Shown here: positions 45,934-53,919 of the stretch, one piece after another
Numbering within the stretch: the first letter of the stretch is position 1
Layout of the letters: the number at the start of each line of letters is the position of its first letter
NCBI RefSeq assembly: GCF_000155775.1
Contig: NZ_DS989810.1
Coordinates: forward strand, 476,611 to 540,610
Length of the DNA: 64,000 nucleotides
Reading direction: 5' to 3'
Source: Glaciecola sp. HTCC2999
GTDB taxonomy: Bacteria; Pseudomonadota; Gammaproteobacteria; Enterobacterales; Alteromonadaceae
The notes under the pieces: model-generated
The model's database searches: none
What the model saw: only the letters and a program-made list of their open reading frames with translations
Told to the model about the DNA's origin: nothing
Made by a program: the position numbers and the translations under genes

Positions 45934-47433
45934 TCACTTACGCCAATGATCAATAATAAAGTAGTCTTCAGGCTTTAAGGTGTTTTGCAGCGCTTTCGGC
46001 ACATCAGTTCTTCTTGGTGGTTTGTTCTGATCGAGCTTAAACGTAGGCGCTGTGATGATTGGCACATTGCCAAAGCCTTCGCTGAGGAAATCCCCTTGCG
46101 TTTTCATCCAAGCAAACAGTTGTGTTTGTAAACGTGTTTTTACCGTTTTTAGGCTTGGCTCGGCAATCAGGTTATTTTGCTCGAACGGGTCATTGGTTAA
46201 ATCATATAACTCTTCAAACGGTTCGTTCTTGTGGTGTTGAGCGCCGAGCTCAAGAAAGGCGTTAACATTGGCTTTGTCGGTTAAGTTTTTATCCAGCACT
46301 TCAAGTGCGTTGAAGTTACGAATGTATTTGTACCGAATATCGCGGATCATCCGTGACGGAAAAACGCGGGCATTAATAATGTTTTGATTGGTACGGACAC
46401 CATAAACATATTGATGGATCGCTTTATCTTCACCTTTTAAAATATTCAAAAAGCTTTTGCCGTCGATACTTGGCTCAGGCTGCCCGCCTGCGGCATCAAT
46501 AAAGGTAGGTAATACGTCGGTATAATGCACAAGTTGCTCAGAGCGCGAGCCTGCTTTGATAACACTTGGCCAGCGCACCACAAAAGGCACATTTAAACCA
46601 ATATCTTTTACTGAAAATTTACCCGATACACCATGGTCGGCGCTGTAAATAAATAAGGTGTTATCGGTTAAATGTGTATCAACCATACGTAATACATGCT
46701 CTAGTTGGGTATTATCTTCTTCAATACTGCGATAGTAACCGGCTCTTTTTTCAATGTACTTTTTATTGTTTTTTAGGTGCTGATCAAAGGGGTGAAATTT
46801 AAGTTTATCGGCATCAGGGTTTTTAACGTCAAAATACTTACCATGAGGGTATTTTGAGGCGATAAACATCACAAAAGGTTTGGTGGTTGTCTGAAAATAT
46901 TTTTCAATATCAGCTAACGGAATGTAGTCTCGCGGAACACCTTTCTTTGGCACGGGTTGCCATTCCTGATCCCAGTCATAAACACTGGCCGGTTTTACAT
47001 GGCTTTTACCAGCAAGTACCACCTCGTAACCTAAGGCGCGCATTTGTTTGGTTACTGATTTAATGTTTGGACGCGTTGGTGTGTGATTGGCAAAAGCGCC
47101 ATTTTTTAACGGATATTTACCGGTAAAAAGTTGTGTTCGGCTTGGTGCGCAAATCGCTTGCGCAGTAAAAGCGTGCTTAAAGATAATACCTTCACGGGCA
47201 AGTCGATCAACTGATGGCGTATGTACTTTTTCATTACCGTATACACCGTAATCGGTAATGTCTTGATCATCAGCTAGGTAAAAAATAATGTTAGGGCGAC
47301 TAGCACTGATATCTATAGGTTTTTCGAGCTTTTTGCTACTTACTGCTGGTGTTGTCAGTGGCTCATTTGAGCAACCTGCAAACTGCAAAGCCAGCAAGCT
47401 AAACAACAGGGTGACAATAGACTGGTTTTTCAT
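45934..47433 (-). CDS. S1-family sulfatase (lipoprotein)
   Basis: A 499-aa sulfatase. The signal sequence has lipobox QFAGC (Cys21). The metal site is FYLADDQDITDYGVYG, the FGly site CAPSR (Cys95, then TQLFTGKYP), LAGKSHVKP follows, and the second metal site is IYSADHG. It resembles heparan or N-sulfoglucosamine sulfohydrolase-like S1_8 members, though specificity cannot be fixed. It lies 29 nt downstream of the S1_7 sulfatase. The 253-nt gap to GH106 is AT-rich, contains no gene, and may hold an internal promoter. Confidence 0.92.
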   Translation of the reverse strand: MKNQSIVTLLFSLLALQFAGCSNEPLTTPAVSSKKLEKPIDISASRPNIIFYLADDQDITDYGVYGNEKVHTPSVDRLAREGIIFKHAFTAQAICAPSRTQLFTGKYPLKNGAFANHTPTRPNIKSVTKQMRALGYEVVLAGKSHVKPASVYDWDQEWQPVPKKGVPRDYIPLADIEKYFQTTTKPFVMFIASKYPHGKYFDVKNPDADKLKFHPFDQHLKNNKKYIEKRAGYYRSIEEDNTQLEHVLRMVDTHLTDNTLFIYSADHGVSGKFSVKDIGLNVPFVVRWPSVIKAGSRSEQLVHYTDVLPTFIDAAGGQPEPSIDGKSFLNILKGEDKAIHQYVYGVRTNQNIINARVFPSRMIRDIRYKYIRNFNALEVLDKNLTDKANVNAFLELGAQHHKNEPFEELYDLTNDPFEQNNLIAEPSLKTVKTRLQTQLFAWMKTQGDFLSEGFGNVPIITAPTFKLDQNKPPRRTDVPKALQNTLKPEDYFIIDHWRK

Positions 47434-47462
47434 GTTAAGTCCTTATTTTGTTAACAACAGGA

Positions 47463-48962
47463 TTAATGCGTTTGGCATTGTTGCTGTGTGATACAAGCGG
47501 TTAACTGAGCGCGCATTTTAGTGGCAACCGCTTGGTAACGCGGCTCATTAACCACGTTATTGGTTTCATGCGGGTCAACTTTATGATCATATAACATCTC
47601 TTCAATGGTGTTCTCGGCAGTGGCATACGAGGTAAAGATAAAGTCATCGTTCACTACCGAGTCACCTTTTTTAAAGCGGCTATAAATTTGTTTTTTATGG
47701 TTAACCGATGCGTTTTGTAACGATTTAACAAAACTTTGCCCTTGAACCGTTGCAGGCGGGTTAACCTTGGTGATTTCAGTGATCGTTGGGAACACGTCAA
47801 CTAATTCGACTAAAGCATCGGTTTTTTCATCTTTAGCAATATTAGGTCCTGCGACGATCATAGGAATGCGCAGTGAGGTTTCTAACATGGTGTGTTTAGT
47901 CCAGAAATTATGCTCACCTAAATTAAAACCATGATCACTGGTTAACATAATAGTGGTGTTGTCACGTAAGCCAAGGCTATCTATTTGCGCGATGACATCA
48001 CCTACCAAGGCATCAATATAACTGACGGATGCATAATAACCTTGTAATGACGACATATGGAAAGCATCACTGTTGTAGGTGTAGTCTTTAAAATGGTAAG
48101 TGTGAATTTCGCCAGAGCCATTTAGTGATTTGGGTGCGTTACGTGGCTTGTTACGGTCAAAAAATGGGCTGAATTTTTCTCTTGGATGCAAGTCGTAGTA
48201 CTTTTTCGGTGCATAAAACGGTAAATGCGGACGAATAAAGCCAACACTTAAGAAGAAAGGTTGCTCTTGCTTGGCAAGCCGAGTTAACGCTTTCAGTGCT
48301 TTTTCTTTTACTTTGCCGTCAGGGTAGGCTTCATCAGCGACATCCATGGTTTCGTACCAAGGACCATTACCACGTTTATTAAATTTAGTCGTTTTAAGGT
48401 AATTTTCTGAATCAGGGTTTAAGCGAGTGGCATGGCCCATACCGGCATTTTGCAGTTTTTCACTCCAACTGACCTTGGCTAAATCTTTGCTGTTGTGAAA
48501 GATTTTGCCAATTCCCATGGTGTGATAGCCTGACTCGCGAAGCACTTGCGGTAATGATTTGGCGCCAGGCGCGTCTTTTTGTGCTTTGGCTTTATAGTCA
48601 ATAAACCGAGTTTTGTTCGGGCGAATGCCGGTTAACATACTGGCGCGTGAGGCACCACAAACAGGGACATTGGCGTACGCTTGAGTAAAGGTGATCCCTT
48701 GTGCCGCTAAAGCATCAATATTAGGGCTATAAGCATTTTTGTCGCCGTACACGCCTAATACTGGTCGTAAATCATCAACAATGATCATGACAATGTTCTG
48801 TTGTGGGGATTGTTCTAGCGTTTGTTTTGCTTTTTGTTTTAGCTGTGTTTTGGTCGTATTTTCTTGTTGGTCGCTATTTACCGCGGAAGTACAGGCGCTA
48901 ATAGCTGTTGCTACCAATAGGCTAGCAACGCCCGCTTTAGCGCATTTTAATAATTTGCCCAC
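47463..48962 (-). CDS. S1_7-type sulfatase, iduronate-2-sulfatase-like
   Basis: A 499-aa sulfatase with iduronate-2-sulfatase features: MIIVDDLRPVLGVYG, CGASR (Cys102), GKIFH and LTSDHGFNLGEH. I choose the GTG ending at 48962, because AAGGAG lies 5 nt upstream and the resulting lipoprotein signal (KLLKCAKAGVASLLVATAISAC) is normal. The longer frame from 49007 begins in the leader. It is the first gene after the FecR-LamG regulator (about 220 nt). IDS-like enzymes attack 2-O-sulfated uronic acid, consistent with ulvan-type substrates but not proof. A truncated copy of its 5' end is at 32975-33090. Confidence 0.92.
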   Translation of the reverse strand: MGKLLKCAKAGVASLLVATAISACTSAVNSDQQENTTKTQLKQKAKQTLEQSPQQNIVMIIVDDLRPVLGVYGDKNAYSPNIDALAAQGITFTQAYANVPVCGASRASMLTGIRPNKTRFIDYKAKAQKDAPGAKSLPQVLRESGYHTMGIGKIFHNSKDLAKVSWSEKLQNAGMGHATRLNPDSENYLKTTKFNKRGNGPWYETMDVADEAYPDGKVKEKALKALTRLAKQEQPFFLSVGFIRPHLPFYAPKKYYDLHPREKFSPFFDRNKPRNAPKSLNGSGEIHTYHFKDYTYNSDAFHMSSLQGYYASVSYIDALVGDVIAQIDSLGLRDNTTIMLTSDHGFNLGEHNFWTKHTMLETSLRIPMIVAGPNIAKDEKTDALVELVDVFPTITEITKVNPPATVQGQSFVKSLQNASVNHKKQIYSRFKKGDSVVNDDFIFTSYATAENTIEEMLYDHKVDPHETNNVVNEPRYQAVATKMRAQLTACITQQQCQTH

Positions 48963-49183
48963 AAGAGCTCCTTTATTTATGCTTGTAACTGTTTGTTTGA
49001 AAGACAAATGTTGGCCTTTTTCAATCTAGCTTTTGGTCATTACTTTTGCTTTTTTCTCACTAAGGCTTGTATAGAACAGTCATAAGTTGGCGGTGTTACC
49101 CCCCTTATATATCGTTTTTTTCGTATTTTTTCGATGGGAACAAAAAAGCCCGAAAACGGGCCTTTTTGGAATGGTTTCTAATT

Positions 49184-50833
49184 TTAAGGAGCCATTATTT
49201 TTTTGGGCAAACCTGTTATTGGCGCTAATGCTAATGTTGTTTGCGCAGGTAAAAGCAGAGTTAACTGAACTGGCAATGGTTCGGCGTTGGCAGGTAAGCC
49301 AAAATAATTTTTTCCTTGTTGTGTATGTTGCCAATGTTGTTGTACCACAAACTTGGGTAAGGCAAAGTCGTAAAATGCCACTTCATCAATAACGCCAGCA
49401 TAAGATTTTTCTTGCCAACGTTTATGGCCTTGAGTGTTGCCAATAGTGGCATTGCCGGGGCCGCCAGTAAGCATTTTAGAGCCTGGAGGATACTGATAAC
49501 TGGCAAGCAACTGACCGTCAATATAAAGTGCTTTTAAGCCTGTGCTCACATCATAACTGGCGACCACATGATGCATCTTGCCGTCTTTCAATTGCGCTAG
49601 TGTTGGTCGCCCTTGTTGGCCGTCAAGTGGCAGTTTTAGTCGGTGATAACCTTGCCCTAATATATATAAACCAAACTCTAAACTTTCGTTTACGTCTATA
49701 TCTGGCATCAAATCTTGTTTGCGGCTGTTGTGCTGAAAACCTAGCACCATACGTAGTTTCTCATCACCGGTATCTTTACTGAATATTTGGTCAATATCTC
49801 CTAATTCGCCAGAATATTCTGGCGCTAGCAATACTTCAAGGGTGACGCCGTCAGATACCGCAAAAGAACCACTTGCTGGTACGGTGCCACCACCACTGCC
49901 TAAATCAATGCGATCAGTCGAATGGTTATTAAAGTAATAACTACCTTGGCCTACTAAACCTTTGGTTCGGCGAGTACTTTTACCCGCGATACCAACAGCA
50001 TTATTGGCAAGGTCTATAACGCGATCGCTGTGGCTTTCAAATGGCCAAAAATGTTTAGGTCTCCAGCGTGAGGGCAGTAGTAGTGTATTAGCGCCCGTGG
50101 TCAGTATGGGTTCGGGCTGCGTTAAATCAATGGTTAAATCGTCACCATTGGCGTTTACACTGAAGCTAGGTGTATGCACGATTATTTTCTGCTTAGAAAC
50201 GGCAACGAGCTTTAATAGACCACGTTTTAGTTGCAGTTCATTGCCGTTGAAAAGCTTAATAACAGTATGGGCGGTAAGGTGGAGGCGAACATCGTTTGGT
50301 AAAGCGATCACCGCGTCTTGCTCCACCCGGTATTCACCGGCAAACAAGTTGTTATCTGCAATATTTCCTTGGCTAACAATAGACAGGTGACCTTGCAAAA
50401 TTTGCGCATTAAAGGGCGCGGTGCTTTGGTTGAATAACTGCCAAGTTAATAGCGCAGTTAATATCGCAATAAGCAGGCACAGCACGATGAATACATGGCT
50501 GCGCATCTGCCTTAATTTATTGCTTTTGCTTACGCTGTTCGTTGTTGTATTTGGCAGCTGTTCGGTTGGCGTTATGGTTGCTATTGTTTGTTCATCGCCT
50601 TTTGGGCGCACTACAAATTCTTCCGTCATCCGTCGATAGACAAATTCCATATTTTGTTCAACGGCAGCTTCTAGTTGCATATGCATGCTGATGTAATCGT
50701 AATAAAATTGCTGCGCGTCTATATTATTATCTAGCAGTTGTTCAAGCCGTTGTTTTTGCTCAGTGGTTGCGCTGTAATTACAAATCGCATCGGCTATTTC
50801 CCTGATTTCGGCAAACTGTTCGCTACGCTTCAC
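49184..50833 (-). CDS. FecR-type anti-sigma factor with C-terminal LamG domain
   Basis: A 549-aa single-pass transmembrane regulator. Residues 1-110 are cytoplasmic anti-sigma-like, the TM helix is 112-134, a FecR domain (about 140-240, GEYRVEQDAVIALPNDVRLHL) is periplasmic, and a LamG / concanavalin-like domain follows (about 290-520, VTLEVLLAPEY..., DGKMHHVVASYDVSTGLKALYIDGQLL). It starts with GTG overlapping the sigma-factor stop (GTGA), so the pair is coupled. LamG domains bind sugars, so it could sense the polysaccharide and release the sigma factor. This FecR-LamG architecture is characteristic of Planctomycetes and Verrucomicrobia, hinting at transfer. Confidence 0.88.
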   Translation of the reverse strand: MKRSEQFAEIREIADAICNYSATTEQKQRLEQLLDNNIDAQQFYYDYISMHMQLEAAVEQNMEFVYRRMTEEFVVRPKGDEQTIATITPTEQLPNTTTNSVSKSNKLRQMRSHVFIVLCLLIAILTALLTWQLFNQSTAPFNAQILQGHLSIVSQGNIADNNLFAGEYRVEQDAVIALPNDVRLHLTAHTVIKLFNGNELQLKRGLLKLVAVSKQKIIVHTPSFSVNANGDDLTIDLTQPEPILTTGANTLLLPSRWRPKHFWPFESHSDRVIDLANNAVGIAGKSTRRTKGLVGQGSYYFNNHSTDRIDLGSGGGTVPASGSFAVSDGVTLEVLLAPEYSGELGDIDQIFSKDTGDEKLRMVLGFQHNSRKQDLMPDIDVNESLEFGLYILGQGYHRLKLPLDGQQGRPTLAQLKDGKMHHVVASYDVSTGLKALYIDGQLLASYQYPPGSKMLTGGPGNATIGNTQGHKRWQEKSYAGVIDEVAFYDFALPKFVVQQHWQHTQQGKNYFGLPANAEPLPVQLTLLLPAQTTLALAPITGLPKKIMAP

Positions 50834-51426
50834 GAGGCACCTTCGGTAATTTTTTGATCAATACAGTCAAATAAGCTTTTTCGTAATTTATGCACGGCTT
50901 TGCGAATCGCACGAATGGATCGTCCGTTTATTTCAGCTATTTCAGCTGCGGTTTGGTTATTGACATAAAACGACTGGTAAATATTTTGTAATGGCGGTGC
51001 CAGCAGTTGGCAGCATTGCTCTAAATAACACCATTTTTGCTCTTGCGACAAAGCCTTGCTTTCAATGGTGGTAAGGTTTTGTGCAAACTGTTGCATAAAG
51101 TAATCAGACAGCCCTAATTGGTATTTTTGCTGAGTACGCCTGAATACTTGAATACGGTTAAAGGCAATGCTATTTGCCCATTTCGAAAAGTTAGTGCCTG
51201 GCTCAAACTTTTCAAACTCTTTCCATAAGGTTAAACAGCATTCTTGAAAAACGTCATCAGTTGCTGGTTTGTCTTGCAGGTAAGCAAAAATATAGGCATA
51301 TAAGCGTTTTTTATCGGCATTAAAAAGCTGCCCAAATGAACTTGAGTGAAGTAAGGTCGCGGCATTTTGGGGTTCAGCGCATGATGTTGAACCTTGCGTT
51401 GAAGAGGTTACTTTGGCGTGAGACAC
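50830..51426 (-). CDS. ECF-like sigma factor of the Rhodopirellula/Verrucomicrobium type
   Basis: A 198-aa sigma-70 family factor. Region 2 spans about 28-95 (FGQLFNADKKRLYAYIFAYLQD...VFQECCLTLWKEFEKFEPGTNFSKWANSIAFNRI), and region 4 is about 130-185 (YVNNQTAAEIAEINGRSIRAIRKAVHKLRKSL). The 'FEKFEPGTNF.KWA' signature is that of the sigma group described from Rhodopirellula and Verrucomicrobium. It presumably directs transcription of the downstream sulfatase-rhamnosidase operon and is held by the coupled FecR-LamG protein. Confidence 0.9.
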   Translation of the reverse strand: MSHAKVTSSTQGSTSCAEPQNAATLLHSSSFGQLFNADKKRLYAYIFAYLQDKPATDDVFQECCLTLWKEFEKFEPGTNFSKWANSIAFNRIQVFRRTQQKYQLGLSDYFMQQFAQNLTTIESKALSQEQKWCYLEQCCQLLAPPLQNIYQSFYVNNQTAAEIAEINGRSIRAIRKAVHKLRKSLFDCIDQKITEGAS

Positions 51427-51753
51427 GACATACCTTTTATAAACCTTAACTCGTTTATCTGAACACTAACGAATAGCGTTTGGTTTAGCGCTCAGGTTAA
51501 ATACAATATTCGAAAGATCGTACTGACTGAGCAGACTTACTACTCAATTCATATCCAAGTGCAAAAGCTTGAATTTCGTCAGTGAAGATAACAATACTTT
51601 AGGAGGATGACTACGTCAATATTAACATTGCTCTACCGTTTGCTATTGTACCGGAAACTTAATTCAAACAACGAGCTTTTGTTCTTTGATTTGAGCTAAC
51701 AGGTACTATCGGTTAGATAATACCTGAGCTGCATTGTTATTAATAAGGTTTAA
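51427..51753. other. Leader of the sigma/FecR operon
   Basis: This 327-bp gap has no open frame of note. It should hold the promoter for the sigma gene, read leftward, and the 3' flank of the sulfatase at 51754. I see no clear sigma-70 boxes, hairpin or repeat. Confidence 0.4.
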
Positions 51754-53220
51754 TTATTTATGAGGTTTTAAAAGTTGCTCGCGAATAAGTTGTTGATTCA
51801 CCTTGGCATCATATTCAGGGTTCAGTTTGGTTGGAATATCTGCGCCAATTTGTTGTTGCCATGCTTGCAGTTTCGCTTTTAACTGAGCGACCTTTTGTGG
51901 CTGTTGGACAGCTAGGTTGTTTTGCTCAGCCAGATCGTTAGCTAAGTTATACAATTCATATTCGTCATTTTCAAAGTATTGGATCAGCTTCCAGTCGCCA
52001 CTTCTAATAGCACTACCAGGGCGGGTTCTAAATAGTGGATCTTGCCCTTGGTCGGTTTTGGCATGGTGTGCCTGTAAATATATCGGGAAATGCCAGAATA
52101 AATCGCGCTCGGCAATGTCTTGCTGACCTAATAAGTGCGCAGTTAAATCAACACCATCGAGCACTTGGTTTGGTTGTTTTGATTTCGTTAAATTAACTAA
52201 GGTTGGGTAGAAATCAGCATTAATCACCGGGGTATGGTCAAGGCCTGGTTTAATTTTTTCTGGCCAACGAACAATTAATGGCACGCGTAAACCACCGTCA
52301 TAATAAGAGCCTTTACCACCGCGAAGTGGTGTTGGGAATGACGACATCCGGTAACCGCCATTGTCAGAGGTAAAAATAACCACGGTATTATTTGCTAAAC
52401 CTTCTGAGTCTAACATATCAAAAATTCGGCCAACATTGTCATCCATATGCTCAACCATTGCCGCGTAAGTGGCTTCTCGCTTACTTTTAATTCCTTTTTC
52501 ATGATACTTGTTTACTTTATCAACAACCGCTTGATAAGGGGTGTGCACCGTGTAGTAAGGCACATACGCAAAAAACGGTTGGTCTTTGCTTGATTTCACC
52601 CAGTCGATCACCTCTGTGGTTAAACGCTCGGTTAAATATTCTCCCTTCGGGCCGTCTTCAATGTTCGGTAATTGGTAAGGGCTAAAGTAATGGAAAGTCA
52701 TACCTTGGTGGCTACCACCAACATTAACATCAAAACCTTGTTCGTCAGGATCTACGCCTATATGCCATTTACCGAAGCTTCCGGTGGCATAACCTGCTGT
52801 TTTCAGGGATTCCCCTATGGTGATAACGTCCGTAGTAAGGCCGCGCTTATTTTTTATCGGGATCAGTTTACGTGTTTTTGTATTCCCTCGGTCCGATGGC
52901 GATACCGTATAAACGCCATGTCGAGGCCCATATTGACCTGACATAAGTACCGAGCGGCTTGGTGCACAGTTAGCTGCGCCTGCGTAGGCTTGATCAAAAC
53001 GTAAACCTTGTTGTGCCAGTGCATCAATATTGGGCGTTTCAAAATAGTCAGTCGTTTGGTTGTAACCCACATCAGACCAACCTAAATCGTCGATAACAAT
53101 CATGATGATATTGGGTTTGGCATTATCTGCTATCACGGCTGTGTTTACTGGCGTTGGCTTACCGCCACAAGCTGCCGTTAAAGTTAAAGTGCAGGTTACT
53201 AATAAAGTGTTTAATTTCAT
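51754..53220 (-). CDS. S1-family sulfatase (copy 2), near-identical to 33091-34572
   Basis: A 488-aa sulfatase with lipobox-like TAAC (Cys18), metal site MIVIDDLGW, FGly Cys85 in ANCAPSRSVLMSG and TSDNGG. Compared with copy 1 it has a 4-residue shorter signal region and about 30 scattered differences, mostly in the first 170 and last 60 residues. The middle ~230 residues are almost identical, which suggests gene conversion or recent duplication. It is the first sulfatase upstream of the sigma gene on the minus strand. Both copies lie in the same orientation 18.6 kb apart. Confidence 0.93.
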   Translation of the reverse strand: MKLNTLLVTCTLTLTAACGGKPTPVNTAVIADNAKPNIIMIVIDDLGWSDVGYNQTTDYFETPNIDALAQQGLRFDQAYAGAANCAPSRSVLMSGQYGPRHGVYTVSPSDRGNTKTRKLIPIKNKRGLTTDVITIGESLKTAGYATGSFGKWHIGVDPDEQGFDVNVGGSHQGMTFHYFSPYQLPNIEDGPKGEYLTERLTTEVIDWVKSSKDQPFFAYVPYYTVHTPYQAVVDKVNKYHEKGIKSKREATYAAMVEHMDDNVGRIFDMLDSEGLANNTVVIFTSDNGGYRMSSFPTPLRGGKGSYYDGGLRVPLIVRWPEKIKPGLDHTPVINADFYPTLVNLTKSKQPNQVLDGVDLTAHLLGQQDIAERDLFWHFPIYLQAHHAKTDQGQDPLFRTRPGSAIRSGDWKLIQYFENDEYELYNLANDLAEQNNLAVQQPQKVAQLKAKLQAWQQQIGADIPTKLNPEYDAKVNQQLIREQLLKPHK

Positions 53221-53862
53221 AAAGGTTACTCTATTGTTTTTGTTTAAATTTAATACGTTTCAAACGAGCGGTGCTGCCAGCTTTGGTTACGGTGGCGAGT
53301 GTGTTATTTCTTTTATAAGCTTTTCATAAAAATCTAGTGCTAACTGTGGGGTAACGATCGAAAGCGTGTTGGCCACTACAATGCTAAAAATATTTATTTA
53401 TAACGGTAGAGTCAAAAAAAGAAAAATACTACCCATAAGATCGAGAAAAAAATAAATGTTTGTTTTTTGCCGCCACTAGTGTCACTCAATGTACATAAAA
53501 GAGCAAAATGGATACCTGCATCAGTACAATTTAATATTATGCGGGTGCAGGATATCAAGCAAGCGCAGCGCAGTAGTTGTAGGTTGATGTATACCAACCA
53601 GAGCCACTACGGGCAACAATAAGCGTACTTAGCATAGTCAGAAGGCTGTCTTCGAGCATTAGAGGCTTACAGGTCAATCTCAAAGCTCACTGAGACATCG
53701 CTAGGCTGAACGATAACTAGTGGATAAGCCTAGGCTATAAAATTTACCATTACCTTGCGTACAAATGCTTCTGAAACCCAATAATACTGAATAAACTTAT
53801 TTTTTACCCGATGTGGAACTTAAATAGATCATGTTATTCCTTTATTAAATACCGTCATCGAG
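53221..53862. other. Long noncoding gap between glycosidase and sulfatase
   Basis: About 640 bp without a credible gene. It holds the third copy of the ~52-bp element-end repeat at 53528-53581, a poly-A/T-rich stretch (53415-53470) and GC-richer repeats towards 53700. Its make-up resembles the element-end regions at 27.3 and 32.8 kb, suggesting an old junction inside element C. Confidence 0.45.
53528..53581 (+). repeat. Element-end repeat copy 3
   Basis: Third copy of the ~52-bp repeat (core AAGCGCAGCGCAGTAG). Unlike copies 1 and 2, no tRNA-Ser 3' fragment lies 320-360 nt to its left; that position is inside the sulfatase coding sequence. Confidence 0.5.
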
Positions 53863-53905
53863 TGTTTGCTTTGGCATTCAATTGACAGGGTTTAGGCTGA
53901 CGTTG
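53863..53905 (+). repeat. 43-bp direct repeat, copy 1
   Basis: Begins TGTTTGCTTTGGCATTCAAT and recurs at 56592-56634 with three mismatches. The two copies flank the GH-A glycosidase gene in the same orientation. Confidence 0.75.
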
Positions 53906-53919
53906 CCGTGTACCTATAT

